Shown: in pieces, positions 45,035 to 53,947 of the stretch | Numbering within the stretch: position 1 is the first letter of the stretch | Layout: each line of letters starts with the position of its first letter | From: Caballeronia ptereochthonis | Lineage (GTDB): Bacteria; Pseudomonadota; Gammaproteobacteria; Burkholderiales; Burkholderiaceae | Direction of reading: 5' to 3' | NCBI RefSeq assembly: GCF_001545075.1 | Contig: NZ_FCOB02000013.1 | Location: 62,001-126,000 of the forward strand | DNA: 64,000 nucleotides | Made by a program: the position numbers and the translations under genes | Notes under the pieces: generated by a model | What the model was told of the DNA's origin: nothing | Database searches by the model: none | The model's input: the letters and a program-made list of their open reading frames with translations, nothing else

Positions 45035-45049
45035 GACCTTCGTGAAGAT

Positions 45050-45082
45050 GCGAGGGACCGCGAGCAGGTCGCGGTCCCTCGC
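45050..45082. terminator. Bidirectional hairpin between MFS and GntR genes
   Basis: A perfect 14-bp stem (GCGAGGGACCGCGA and its complement) has a 5-nt loop. It lies between two convergent genes with no T-run. Confidence 0.65.
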
Positions 45083-45101
45083 GCATTCGTTCGGCGAAGC
45101 A

Positions 45102-45878
45102 TCACGCCGACGAAGCCTGCGCCCTGCGCAACCTCTCGCGGCTATTGATCAAATGCAGGCGCATCGCCGTGCGCGCCGAATCCGGATCGCCACGTTCGAT
45201 GGCATCCGCGATCTGCTCATGCTCGCGATTCACGCGCATCAGATACTCCGCATATCGATCGCGCGGAATCGGCGTGGCGGTGATGCGCGTGCGCGGAATC
45301 ATCCGCGTTCCCAGATGCTCCATGATCTCGACGAAGTAACGATTGCCGGTCGCATGCGCGATCTCCATGTGAAACCGCAAATCCGGGGATACCGTATCGG
45401 CCGCCTCGTCTATGCTCTGCGCGAAATCGGCGAGCGCGGAGCGCATCGTCGCGAGGCGCTCGGCATCGCGGCGCATGGCCGCGAGTCCCGCACACTCGGT
45501 CTCCAGACTGATGCGCAATTCGAGGATGGCCAGGGCATCGATGGAGCCGGCGACATCGGCGGGATCGAGTTGCAGGAGCGTCGACGCGCCTGCCTCGCAC
45601 ACGAACGTGCCGATGCCATGGCGCGTTTCCACGAGTCCGGCCGCCTGCAGGCGCGATAGCGCTTCGCGCACGACGGTGCGGCTCACGCCGAAGCGCTGCA
45701 CCATCTCCGCCTCCGTCGCGAGACGGCTGCCGACCTTCAGGTCCCTCGATTCGATTTGCGCGCGCAACGCATCCACGAGCCGCGCAGTGAGGCTGCGGCG
45801 CATTCCGGGGGAAGCGATGGAGGCATCTGTGGAAGAGGCGAGGAGCGGATCCGCATGAATGTCGGGCGATAGCGTCAC
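45102..45878 (-). CDS. GntR family regulator, FCD (FadR) subfamily
   Basis: The 258-residue repressor has the winged HTH at about 30-95 (LATEAEMVQRFGVSRTVVREALSRL) and an all-helical FCD domain with the metal-type residues in DLRFHMEIAHATGN and REHEQIADAIERGD. An extra 28 residues precede the HTH. It is divergent from the second udh homologue at 46059, with a promoter between them, so it should repress the downstream ABC operon in response to a carboxylic acid ligand. Confidence 0.92.
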   Translation of the reverse strand: MTLSPDIHADPLLASSTDASIASPGMRRSLTARLVDALRAQIESRDLKVGSRLATEAEMVQRFGVSRTVVREALSRLQAAGLVETRHGIGTFVCEAGASTLLQLDPADVAGSIDALAILELRISLETECAGLAAMRRDAERLATMRSALADFAQSIDEAADTVSPDLRFHMEIAHATGNRYFVEIMEHLGTRMIPRTRITATPIPRDRYAEYLMRVNREHEQIADAIERGDPDSARTAMRLHLINSRERLRRAQASSA

Positions 45879-45909
45879 GGCGTTTTCGTTGGAATGGGTT
45901 TTACATACA

Positions 45910-45938
45910 TTGACAAATCGGTCGGTAAATGATGATAT
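45910..45938 (+). promoter_or_regulatory. Promoter upstream of second udh homologue
   Basis: TTGACA (45910-45915) and TGATAT (45933-45938) lie 17 bp apart. The downstream sequence GCGTCATGC and GATATGACAACG carries short repeats of ATG(n)CGTCAT type that could bind the divergent GntR repressor. The operon's first ATG is at 46059. Confidence 0.55.
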
Positions 45939-46058
45939 GCGTCATGCAGTGATATGACAACGTACAAGAAGAGACGCGCAGGGTAATTCCCTAGCCGAAT
46001 CTCGGAGGGCCGGCGGAGCGCTGACGCGCCGACTCCGGCCTACAGGAGACACGACTCG

Positions 46059-46904
46059 ATGGAACAACAAAACGGCACGCCGTCTTCCGACGGCGTCGCG
46101 CAATTCGATCGCTTGCTGCTGACTGGCGCCGCAGGGGGAATCGGTCGGGCGATCCGGCATCGCGTCGCCGAATTCGCGCACCATGTGCGCGTCTCGGACT
46201 TGCCCGGCGTCTTGCCGGACGACGCGGCGCCTCATGAAGAAATCGTTCCCTGCGATCTGGCCGACCGCCGGGCCGTCGATGCGCTCGCCCAGGATTGCGA
46301 CGCGATCATTCATCTTGGCGGGGTATCGGTCGAGCGTCCGTTCGAGGAGATTCTCGAGGCCAACATCAAGGGCGTGTTCAATCTCTATGAAGCGGCGCGT
46401 CGCCGGGGCGTGAAGCGCATCGTGTTCGCGAGCTCGAACCACGTCACGGGCTTCTATCGGCAGGACGAACGAATCGACGCCACAGCGCGCAAGCGTCCCG
46501 ATGGCTACTATGGCCTGTCCAAATCGTTCGGCGAGGACATGGCGCAGCTCTATTTCGACCGTTACGGCATCGAGACCGTGAGCATCCGCATCGGCTCGGT
46601 GTTTCCGGAGCCGAAGGACCGCCGCATGATGGCGAGCTGGATGAGCTACGACGATTTCCACGACCTTTTGCGCCGCAGCCTCTTTACGCCCGGCGTCGGG
46701 CACACGATCGTCTTCGGCATGTCCGCGAACGCGCACACCTGGTGGGACAACCGCTGCGCCGCGCATCTCGGATTCGTGCCGCATGACTCGTCCGAGCAAT
46801 TCCGCGAAAGGATCGAAGCGACGCCGCCGCCCGCGCCTACCGATCCGGTGACCGTGCTGCAAGGCGGCACCTTCACGGCGATCGGCCCGTTCGACCCGGT
46901 TTAA
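46059..46904 (+). CDS. Second uronate-dehydrogenase-like protein
   Basis: The 281-residue extended-SDR enzyme is clearly paralogous to the udh product at 41720: both have TGAAG near the N-terminus, EANI-G, FASSNH, a Y-G-x-(T/S)-K motif and RIGS-F-EP. Here the active site reads YGLSK, and WMSYDDFHDLLRRSL follows the conserved Arg. GAGACACG precedes the ATG. It heads an operon with a polar-amino-acid-type ABC transporter. It may oxidise another aldose or uronic acid; the substrate is not decided by sequence. Confidence 0.87.
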   Translation: MEQQNGTPSSDGVAQFDRLLLTGAAGGIGRAIRHRVAEFAHHVRVSDLPGVLPDDAAPHEEIVPCDLADRRAVDALAQDCDAIIHLGGVSVERPFEEILEANIKGVFNLYEAARRRGVKRIVFASSNHVTGFYRQDERIDATARKRPDGYYGLSKSFGEDMAQLYFDRYGIETVSIRIGSVFPEPKDRRMMASWMSYDDFHDLLRRSLFTPGVGHTIVFGMSANAHTWWDNRCAAHLGFVPHDSSEQFRERIEATPPPAPTDPVTVLQGGTFTAIGPFDPV

Positions 46905-46936
46905 TGCATGCAACATGCAATATCACTCCCTTTGTA

Positions 46937-46950
46937 GTATGTCGTCATAC
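46937..46950. promoter_or_regulatory. Inverted repeat between udh homologue and ABC genes
   Basis: GTATGTCGTCATAC has GTATG/CATAC arms with a 4-bp centre, of the type bound by GntR-FCD repressors. It lies 81 bp upstream of the first permease ATG, so the ABC genes may have an internal, separately regulated promoter. Confidence 0.45.
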
Positions 46951-47030
46951 ATCAAGCGCAACATTGGATCGTCGCCGGAGGGCCGATCGCGACGCGTAAA
47001 GCGCCCACTATCACAGGGACATTTGCCGCC

Positions 47031-47777
47031 ATGTTTTCTCTAGATTTCTCACCGCTGCTGCCGTACTGGCCGACGTTCCTGCTGGGCGCCTGGCTCACGC
47101 TCAAGATGACCTGCGTCGCCGTGTTCTTCGGCCTGATCCTCGGCATGCTCGTCGCGTTCGCCAAGCGCGCGAAAGTGCCGGTGCTCACGCGCATCTGCAT
47201 CCTCTATATCGAGGCGGTTCGCAACACGCCGTTCCTCGTGCAGATCTTCCTGCTGTACTTCGGCCTGGCGAGCATTGGCTTGCGCATGCCGACCTTCGCG
47301 GCCGCCGCGCTCGCGATGACGATCAACATCGGCGCGTATGCGGCGGAGATCATTCGCGCTGGTCTGGAATCGGTGCCACGCGGACAGATCGAAGCGGCGG
47401 AATGTCTCGGGCTTTCGAAGTGGCGCATCGGCTGGCATGTGATGCTGCAGCCGTCGATCGAGAAGGTGTATCCGGCGTTGACGAGCCAGTTTCTGCTGAT
47501 GATGCAGGCCTCGGCGATCGCATCGCAGATCTCGGCGGAAGAGCTCACGGCGGTCGCCAACACCGTGCAATCCGACACGTTCCGCTCGCTCGAAACGTAC
47601 ATTGTGGTCGCGGCGCTGTATCTCGCGCTGTCGCTGATCATCAAGCTCATCGCATGGGCGGTGGGCGAGCATCTCTTCAAGCGCCGCCGTGCGATTCGAC
47701 TGGCCGCCAAACGCGCGGGCAAGACGCCGCCCGATCCGCAGCGTATCGATACGGTCATTCCCGGAGGTGCGGCATGA
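47031..47777 (+). CDS. Polar amino acid ABC transporter permease
   Basis: This 248-residue permease of the HisMQ type has five to six hydrophobic segments and the EAA signature region AAECLGLSKWRIGWHVMLQP, with the upstream VRNTPFLVQIFLLYFGL typical of polar amino-acid or opine systems. Its stop overlaps the start of the second permease (ATGA). The gene belongs to the GntR-controlled operon. Confidence 0.92.
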   Translation: MFSLDFSPLLPYWPTFLLGAWLTLKMTCVAVFFGLILGMLVAFAKRAKVPVLTRICILYIEAVRNTPFLVQIFLLYFGLASIGLRMPTFAAAALAMTINIGAYAAEIIRAGLESVPRGQIEAAECLGLSKWRIGWHVMLQPSIEKVYPALTSQFLLMMQASAIASQISAEELTAVANTVQSDTFRSLETYIVVAALYLALSLIIKLIAWAVGEHLFKRRRAIRLAAKRAGKTPPDPQRIDTVIPGGAA

Positions 47778-48427
47778 GCGGCGGATTCACGGCTTCGCAC
47801 CTTGTCTATTTGGTGCAATCGATCGGCTGGACGCTGGTGCTTTCCGCGCTCGCGTTCGTACTGGGGGGAATAGGCGGCTTTGGCGTGATGCTCGCGCGCA
47901 TTTCGCCGCGTCCGTGGCTTTCGCGCACGGCGCTCGTCTATATCGAAGCAATTCAGGGCATCCCGCTGCTGATCCTGTTGTTCATCGTGTATTTCGGCCT
48001 GTCCGTGTACGGCTACCAGGTGCCCGCGCTCGTCGCCGCCGGCCTCGCGCTGATGGTCTATTCGAGCGCCTATCTCGGCGATATCTGGCGCGGGTGCATC
48101 GAGGCGATGCCCAAGCCGCAATGGGAAGCGTCGGAGTGTCTGTCGCTGTCGCGCTGGCAGACCTTGCGCCTCGTGATCATCCCGCAGGCGATGCGCCTCG
48201 CCCTGCCGCCTACCGTCGGCTTTCTCGTGCAGCTCATCAAGATGACGTCGCTCGCTTCGGTGATCGGCTTCATCGAACTGACGCGCGCGGGCCAGATCAT
48301 CAACAACTCGATCTTCCAGCCGTTCCTCATCTTCGGACTGGTCGGCGCTTTCTATTTCGCCCTGTGCTATCCGCTTTCGCGCTGGAGTCAATCGATGGAG
48401 AACAAGCTCAATGTCAGCAATCGTTAA
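47774..48427 (+). CDS. Polar amino acid ABC transporter permease
   Basis: The 217-residue second permease is homologous to the first, with SASECLSLSRW-like EAA region (WEASECLSLSRWQTLRLVIIPQ) and IQGIPLLILLFIVYFGL. It partners with the preceding permease to form a heterodimeric channel. ATG 47774 overlaps the upstream stop. Its end overlaps the ATPase gene by 17 bp, so the genes are translationally coupled. Confidence 0.92.
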   Translation: MSGGFTASHLVYLVQSIGWTLVLSALAFVLGGIGGFGVMLARISPRPWLSRTALVYIEAIQGIPLLILLFIVYFGLSVYGYQVPALVAAGLALMVYSSAYLGDIWRGCIEAMPKPQWEASECLSLSRWQTLRLVIIPQAMRLALPPTVGFLVQLIKMTSLASVIGFIELTRAGQIINNSIFQPFLIFGLVGAFYFALCYPLSRWSQSMENKLNVSNR

Positions 48428-49139
48428 GGTCGGCGATATTCACAAGAGCTTCGGCTCCAATCATGTTCTCAAGGGCGTGTCCTTCGAGGTCAACAAGGGC
48501 GAGATGATCGCCGTGATCGGCGCGAGCGGTTCGGGCAAGAGCACGGCACTGCGTTGCATCGATCGTCTGGAGACGATCGACAAGGGGCAGATAGAAGTGT
48601 GCGGCATTCGCGTCGACGATCCGACAGTCGATCTGCATCTGTTGCGCCGCGAAGTCGGCATCGTGTTCCAGAGCTACAACCTCTTTCCGCATCTGACCGT
48701 GGAGGAGAACATCATGCTCGCGCTGCGTCACGTGAAGAAGCTTTCGCGCGACGAGGCGCGGCGCATCGCGACGAACGTGCTTGAACAGGTCGGTCTCGGG
48801 CAGAAGGCCGCTGCGTATCCGGAGCAGCTTTCGGGCGGACAGCAGCAGCGCGTCGCGATTGCGCGTTCGCTCGCGATGTCGCCGAAGGTGATGCTGTTCG
48901 ACGAGGTGACTTCGGCGCTCGATCCGCAACTGACGGGCGAAGTGCTGCGCGTGATGGAGGACCTCGCGGCGGACGGCATGACGATGCTGCTCGTCACGCA
49001 CGAGATGGCGTTCGCCAAGCGCGTGGCGGATCGCATCATCTACATGCATCAGGGCAAGGTGTGGGAAGTCGGCGACGGCAGCATGCTCGACGCGCCCCGC
49101 ACGCCGGAACTGCGCGCATTTCTCGATAACGGTCTGTGA
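48411..49139 (+). CDS. Amino acid ABC transporter ATP-binding protein
   Basis: The 242-residue ATPase of the GlnQ/HisP type has Walker A GASGSGKST (about 37-45), the Q-loop in VFQSYNLFPHLT, signature LSGGQQQR and Walker B VMLFDEVTSALD. It is overlapped by the second permease and followed by the binding-protein gene. It powers the transporter encoded around it. Confidence 0.95.
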   Translation: MSAIVKVGDIHKSFGSNHVLKGVSFEVNKGEMIAVIGASGSGKSTALRCIDRLETIDKGQIEVCGIRVDDPTVDLHLLRREVGIVFQSYNLFPHLTVEENIMLALRHVKKLSRDEARRIATNVLEQVGLGQKAAAYPEQLSGGQQQRVAIARSLAMSPKVMLFDEVTSALDPQLTGEVLRVMEDLAADGMTMLLVTHEMAFAKRVADRIIYMHQGKVWEVGDGSMLDAPRTPELRAFLDNGL

Positions 49140-49193
49140 GCGCGCGATAGATCCGCATCATTCAACGCAACATCGAAACGACGGAGACACAAC

Positions 49194-49988
49194 TTGAAAG
49201 CGAAGAAACTCATTGCACGCGCCGCCGTGGCGACCCTGATGCTGGCAGGCGCGATGCACAGCGCAATGGCCGATCAGCTCGACGACATCAAGAAGGCGGG
49301 CGTCGTGCGCGTCGCCATCGCGATGGGCACGCCGCTCTTCAGCTATGCGGACGAGAACCTGAAGCCCGCGGGCTCGGATGTCGATACCGCGGCCGCGCTG
49401 GCGAAAGACCTCGGCGTGAAGCTCGAGCTCGTGCAGATCACCAATGCGGCGCGCATTCCTACGCTGCAGGCGAAGCGCGCGGACCTCGTGATCGCCGACC
49501 TGTCGATCACGCCGGAGCGCGCGAAGGTCGTCGATTTCTCGGTGCCTTATGCGGTCATCACGATCATCGTCGGCGGCGTGAAGTCCATCAAGGTGAAGGA
49601 TTACGCGGACCTCGACGGCAAGACCATCGGCCTCACGCGCGCGACGGTGAACGATACGCTCACGACGCAACAGGCGAAGGGCGCGCAGATCCAGCGCTAT
49701 GAAGACGACGCGACGCTCATCACGTCGATGGTGACCGGCCAGATCGACGTCTTTTCGAGCACGCCGTCGAACCTGCAGGAGATGCAGCATCGCGCGCCGC
49801 AACGAAACATCGAGCTGAAGTTCGAGCAGAAGAACTTCGACCTCGGCATCGCCATGAACAAGGAGCAGCCGCGCCTGAAGGAATGGGTCAACAACTGGGT
49901 CAGCACGAACATGAAGAACGGCAACCTGAACGCGATCTACAAGAAGTACCACGGCCGTGATCTGCCGGACAACGTGCGCAAGAGCTGA
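49194..49988 (+). CDS. Amino acid ABC transporter substrate-binding protein
   Basis: The 264-residue exported protein has a signal peptide ending near MHSAMADQ and the SBP_bac_3 fold: GVVRVAIAMGTPLFSYADE, then DVDTAAALAKDLGVKLELV and ADLVIADLSITPERAKVVDFS. The family binds amino acids, opines and related compounds. A terminator-like hairpin lies 17 bp downstream. Its substrate is not predictable, and the association with a uronate-dehydrogenase homologue suggests a sugar-derived acid or amino acid. Confidence 0.93.
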   Translation: MKAKKLIARAAVATLMLAGAMHSAMADQLDDIKKAGVVRVAIAMGTPLFSYADENLKPAGSDVDTAAALAKDLGVKLELVQITNAARIPTLQAKRADLVIADLSITPERAKVVDFSVPYAVITIIVGGVKSIKVKDYADLDGKTIGLTRATVNDTLTTQQAKGAQIQRYEDDATLITSMVTGQIDVFSSTPSNLQEMQHRAPQRNIELKFEQKNFDLGIAMNKEQPRLKEWVNNWVSTNMKNGNLNAIYKKYHGRDLPDNVRKS

Positions 49989-50004
49989 GTAGTAGCAGGA
50001 TGTG

Positions 50005-50038
50005 TGACGGAGGGGAACCGTGCGGCTCCCGTCCGTCA
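50005..50038 (+). terminator. Terminator-like hairpin after ABC operon
   Basis: TGACGGA and TCCGTCA pair across a GGGGA/TCCC inner arm, forming an interrupted stem. There is no T-run. Confidence 0.5.
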
Positions 50039-50152
50039 GTGCTGCGTGCGCCTGGGTTCCGATCAGAATGTGCCTCGATTTGGCGAATTGTTTCAGTTGC
50101 CGCGGATGCATATTGCTATCATCTGCGGCCAACGTGTTTCCGCCTGTATGCC

Positions 50153-50757
50153 ATGAGCAAGATCGATATCGTATGTGTCACTTATCGGCACGGACCGAAA
50201 CTCGAGACGTTTCTAAACTGCATGTTGTCGCAAACGTCTCTGAACTTTCGCCTCACGATCATTCATGACGCCCCGACGCGCAGTTCGATGAAATCGGTCG
50301 TGCTTACGGAAGCCGGCAGCCCGGGCTGATGCGTTTTATCTCCACGGAAGCGCGTCACAACGACTTCGGACACACCTTGCGCGATATTGGCATTGGTATG
50401 GCGGAACATGAGTGGCTCTTGCTCACCAATGGCGATAACTACTACTGCCCGGTATTCGTCGAGACCATGCTCGGCGCCGCGTCTCAAAGCGATTGTGAGC
50501 TCGTCCTGTGCGACATGATTCATAGCCACGTCAATCCCGGCGGCAGGCCGCAAGCTTCCTATTGCCATTTCGAAACGTTGCCGAAACATGAATCGATCGA
50601 TATCGGTTGTTTCATCGTCAGGACGGAGTTGGCGAAGCGCGTCGGTTTTCGTGACAAGACACACGATGGTGACGCGTCATATTTCGAGGACCTGGTTGCG
50701 ACGAACGGCGTGAAGCAATTCCGCAAAGTGAGTCAGGTGCTTTTCGTCCATAACTGA
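50153..50757 (+). pseudogene. Glycosyltransferase family 2, frameshifted
   Basis: The first frame from ATG 50153 reads SKIDIVCVTYRHGPKLETF and continues to about residue 48 before drifting to a stop at 50329. The homologous sequence resumes in another frame around 50299, giving SRQPGLMRFISTEARHNDF, then the DNYYCP and FIVRTELAKRVGFRD regions and a stop at 50757. The split therefore lies near 50290-50302 and is best explained by a single-base indel. The remaining length is short for GT2. It is probably dead unless the frameshift is a sequencing error. Confidence 0.75.
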
Positions 50758-50974
50758 TCCGCGATGTCATTCTCCCACCGAACCGCTGCAGAATCCGCCT
50801 GGCCCCGTGCCGTGAGGCTTTGGCGGGGTTTAGGACAAACTGCGCGTCTCCGGCATACACTGCCTCTGCGTTTTGCATCGTGCATTCATTGAGCCGCCGC
50901 ACTTGCACCGTGCGTTACACGTCTGCACGAATCCGCCGTCTTTCGGAATCTCTTTTTTCCTTACGGAATCCATC

Positions 50975-52696
50975 ATGGCCAAGAACACGATCTCCGACTA
51001 CCTCGCGAAGACGCTCGCGGCAGCGGGCGTCGAACGTATCTGGGGCGTCACGGGTGACAGCCTCAACGGACTCGCATTCAGCCTCGATCGAGTGGGCTCG
51101 ATCCGCTGGATGCACACGCGTCACGAGGAGGCCGCGGCCTTTGCCGCCGGGGCGGATGCCGCCGCGACAGGCAAGCTCGCCGTTTGCGCGGGCAGTTGCG
51201 GGCCGGGCAATCTGCACCTGATCAACGGCCTCTATGATTGCCATCGCAATCATCAGCCGGTGCTCGCCATCGCCGCGCATATCCCGTCCACCGAGATCGG
51301 TCTCGACTACTTCCAGGAAACGCATCCTCAGCAACTGTTCAAGGAGTGCAGCCATTTCGTCGAGCTGGTGTCGAATGCTTCGCAGTTTCCTCGCGTGCTG
51401 GAGCGTGCGATGCGCGCGGCGGTCGATCAGCGCGGCGTCGCGGTGATCGTGCTGCCCGGCGATGTCGCATTGAGCGAGGGGCCGGACATCGAGCCGCGCT
51501 GGACCGCGAGCGCGCCCGGCGCGATCGTGCCGCCCGATGCCGAGCTCGACAGGCTCGCGAGCCTTCTGAACGGCTGCGAGGCGGTGACGATCATGTGCGG
51601 CAGCGGCGTCGCCGGCTCGCACGACGAAGTGGTGGCGCTCGCCGATACCCTCGGCGCGCCCGTCGTGCATGCGCTGCGCGGCAAGCAGTTCATCGAATAC
51701 GACAATCCGTTCGATGTCGGCATGACCGGTCTCATCGGCTTCAGCTCGGGCTATCACGCGATGATGAACTGCGACACGCTGCTCCTGCTCGGCTGCGATT
51801 TTCCATATCGCCCGTTCTATCCGCCGCAGGCGAAGATCGTGCAGATCGACTGGCGCGGCGCGCAACTCGGACGCCGTGCGCCGCTGGAGATGGGCCTCGT
51901 CGGCACGATCAAGGAGACGCTGGCGGCGCTCCTGCCGAAGCTGCAGCGCAAGAACGAACGGCGCTTCCTCGAGAACGCGCTGAAGCACTATGCCAGCGCG
52001 CGCAAGGACCTCGACCATCTCGCGACGCCGTCCGCGCCGGGCCGGCCGATTCATCCGCAATACCTGACGAAGCTCGTCGACGAAATCGCCGCGGACGATG
52101 CGATCTTCACGGTGGACGTGGGCACGCCGACGCTCTGGGCCGCTCGTTATCTGACGATGAACGGCAAGCGCCAGCTGCACGGCTCGTTCAATCACGGCTC
52201 GATGGCCAACGCGATGCCACAGGCGCTCGGCGCGCAGGCGGCGCGTCCGCAACGGCAAGTGGTGTCGCTGTCGGGCGATGGCGGCCTGTCGATGCTGCTC
52301 GGCGATCTTCTGAGCGCGGTGCAGCTCGACCTGCCGATCAAGGTCGTCGTGTACAACAACAGCCTGCTCGGCTTCGTGTCGATGGAGCTCAAAGCAGCAG
52401 GCTATGTCGACACGAACGTCGACCTGAGCAAGACCGACTTCTCGCAGATCGCCAAGGGCGCGGGAATCTGGTCGGTGCGCGTCGAGGAGTCGGAGCAACT
52501 GGAGAACGCGCTGCGCGAGGCGTTCGCGCACAAGGGGCCCGCGGTCGTCGATGTCGTCACGTCGAAGCACGAGCTGTCGATGCCGCCGACCATCGAACTG
52601 TCGCAAGCGAAGGGCTTCAGTCTCTACATGCTGCGCGCGATTCTGAGCGGTCGCGGCGACGAGATCATCGAATTGGCCCGCACGAACCTGCGTTAA
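50975..52696 (+). CDS. poxB: Pyruvate dehydrogenase (quinone) / pyruvate oxidase, PoxB type
   Basis: This 573-residue ThDP-dependent enzyme oxidatively decarboxylates pyruvate to acetate and CO2 at the membrane, reducing quinone. The catalytic Glu is in [11 protein letters not shown] (about residue 50), the FAD/central region follows, and the ThDP motif is [15 protein letters not shown] with [12 protein letters not shown]. The C-terminal end ([21 protein letters not shown]) matches the membrane-activating end of PoxB. Length is standard. ATG 50975 was chosen because the fold begins right after it. A terminator follows. Confidence 0.93.
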   Translation: MAKNTISDYLAKTLAAAGVERIWGVTGDSLNGLAFSLDRVGSIRWMHTRHEEAAAFAAGADAAATGKLAVCAGSCGPGNLHLINGLYDCHRNHQPVLAIAAHIPSTEIGLDYFQETHPQQLFKECSHFVELVSNASQFPRVLERAMRAAVDQRGVAVIVLPGDVALSEGPDIEPRWTASAPGAIVPPDAELDRLASLLNGCEAVTIMCGSGVAGSHDEVVALADTLGAPVVHALRGKQFIEYDNPFDVGMTGLIGFSSGYHAMMNCDTLLLLGCDFPYRPFYPPQAKIVQIDWRGAQLGRRAPLEMGLVGTIKETLAALLPKLQRKNERRFLENALKHYASARKDLDHLATPSAPGRPIHPQYLTKLVDEIAADDAIFTVDVGTPTLWAARYLTMNGKRQLHGSFNHGSMANAMPQALGAQAARPQRQVVSLSGDGGLSMLLGDLLSAVQLDLPIKVVVYNNSLLGFVSMELKAAGYVDTNVDLSKTDFSQIAKGAGIWSVRVEESEQLENALREAFAHKGPAVVDVVTSKHELSMPPTIELSQAKGFSLYMLRAILSGRGDEIIELARTNLR

Positions 52697-52703
52697 GCAG
52701 GCA

Positions 52704-52728
52704 AGCGCGGCCCTTCGCGGGCCGCGCT
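52704..52728 (+). terminator. Terminator after poxB
   Basis: A perfect 10-bp stem (AGCGCGGCCC and its complement) with a 5-nt TTCGC loop lies 8 bp past the poxB stop. There is no T-run. Confidence 0.65.
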
Positions 52729-52734
52729 GCCCCT

Positions 52735-52972
52735 GCTCGCTTGCACCGAACGGCGCCGCACGCAGTGCAATCGCCGTCCTGCCGCCTTCATCGCTGAACG
52801 TCACGACATTCTCTATGTCGAGCGGGCACAGCTCGCTGAACGGTGCGCGTGCGATTCCGCAACGCTCGTTTTGAGAACGGCAAGGTCGGGTTTGCGCGGC
52901 ACGCGAGCGCGAGATCAAGCCGGCGCGCTCCAGCACCTTGAGATGCTTGGAGATCGACGGCTGCGTCATGTT
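52735..52972 (-). pseudogene. ArsR regulator and SRPBCC-domain remnant
   Basis: On the minus strand, 52877-52972 encodes NMTQPSISKHLKVLERAGLI followed by SRSRAAQTRPCR, the recognition helix and wing of an ArsR regulator without its N-terminal half. A few codons further (52735-52838) comes LDIENVVTFSDEGGRTAIAL and RAAPFGASE, the end part of an SRPBCC/AHSA1 domain. The two are usually separate neighbouring genes, so an internal deletion seems to have joined them. No start or intact domain remains. Confidence 0.7.
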
Positions 52973-53059
52973 GGGAATGTATATGGCGAGACGTCCGGGC
53001 CAAGTGCGCCGTCCGGCGACCTGCCTTATCCTCATGGATCGACATTCAAGGAACGAGTC

Positions 53060-53923
53060 ATGAGCGAAACGAATCAGCAATCCAGGGACGCATTGCCGCT
53101 CGATCATGTGTTCGACTTCGAAGGACAATCCGTGCGCTACGGCGTGATCGGCGCGGGCGCGCCGCTCGTGATGGTGCATGGCACGCCGTTTTCGTCGCAG
53201 GTCTGGCGGCGCATCGCGCCGATCGCGGCGCGCTGGCGGCGCGTGCATTACTTCGATCTGCTGGGCTACGGTGCATCGGACATGCGCGCGGGACAGGACG
53301 TGTCGCTCGGCGTGCAGAACCGCTTGCTCGCGGCGCTGCTGAAGCACTGGAGCCGCGACTGGAACGGCGCCGCGCCCGATGTGCTCGCGCACGACTTCGG
53401 CGGCGCCACATCGCTGAGAGCGGCATTGCTCGATGGCTGCGCCTATCGTTCGCTGATGCTGGTCGATCCGGTCGCGGTCGCCCCCTGGGGCTCGCCCTTC
53501 GTGCGTCATGTGCGGCAGCATGAAGCCGCGTTCGCGGGCGTGCCGCCTTATATGCATCAGGCGATGCTCGATGCATATTTGCAAGGCGCCGCGCACGGGC
53601 CCTTGTCGGACGGGGCGCTGCGCATCTACACGCGGCCGTGGACGGGGGAGAGCGGTCAGGCCGCGTTCTATCGGCAGATTGCCCAGATGGATCAGCGATA
53701 CACCGACGAGGTTCAGTCGCGTTACGGCGAACTGAAGTGTCCCGTTTCGATCCTGTGGGGCGAGGAAGACGAGTGGATACCAGTCGAGCGTGGCGTGGAA
53801 CTGGCGTCGCTGATTCCGGGCGCGCGCTTCACGCGCGTGCCCGGTTCAGGACATCTGATGCAGGAAGATGCGCCCGAGGCGATCGTGGGCGAATTGCTCG
53901 CGTTCCTGCGCGTGACGGAATAG
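53060..53923 (+). CDS. Alpha/beta hydrolase
   Basis: The 287-residue hydrolase has the oxyanion motif MVHGTPFSSQVWR, YFDLLGYGASDM, and the nucleophile elbow AHDFGGA with Asp about residue 115. The Asp nucleophile is as in haloalkane dehalogenases and epoxide hydrolases. GSGHLMQEDAPE gives the catalytic His. ATG 53060 is preceded by AAGGAACGAG; the longer open frame is shadow translation of the ArsR/SRPBCC remnant. The substrate is unknown. Confidence 0.9.
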   Translation: MSETNQQSRDALPLDHVFDFEGQSVRYGVIGAGAPLVMVHGTPFSSQVWRRIAPIAARWRRVHYFDLLGYGASDMRAGQDVSLGVQNRLLAALLKHWSRDWNGAAPDVLAHDFGGATSLRAALLDGCAYRSLMLVDPVAVAPWGSPFVRHVRQHEAAFAGVPPYMHQAMLDAYLQGAAHGPLSDGALRIYTRPWTGESGQAAFYRQIAQMDQRYTDEVQSRYGELKCPVSILWGEEDEWIPVERGVELASLIPGARFTRVPGSGHLMQEDAPEAIVGELLAFLRVTE

Positions 53924-53947
53924 CGCGCGATCAGAAGAAGCGGTAAA

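Noticed and set aside
50915..53596. 893-residue minus-strand frame over poxB
   Set aside because: Shadow of poxB and neighbours. Only the short 52735-52972 section in it has real family similarity (ArsR and SRPBCC).
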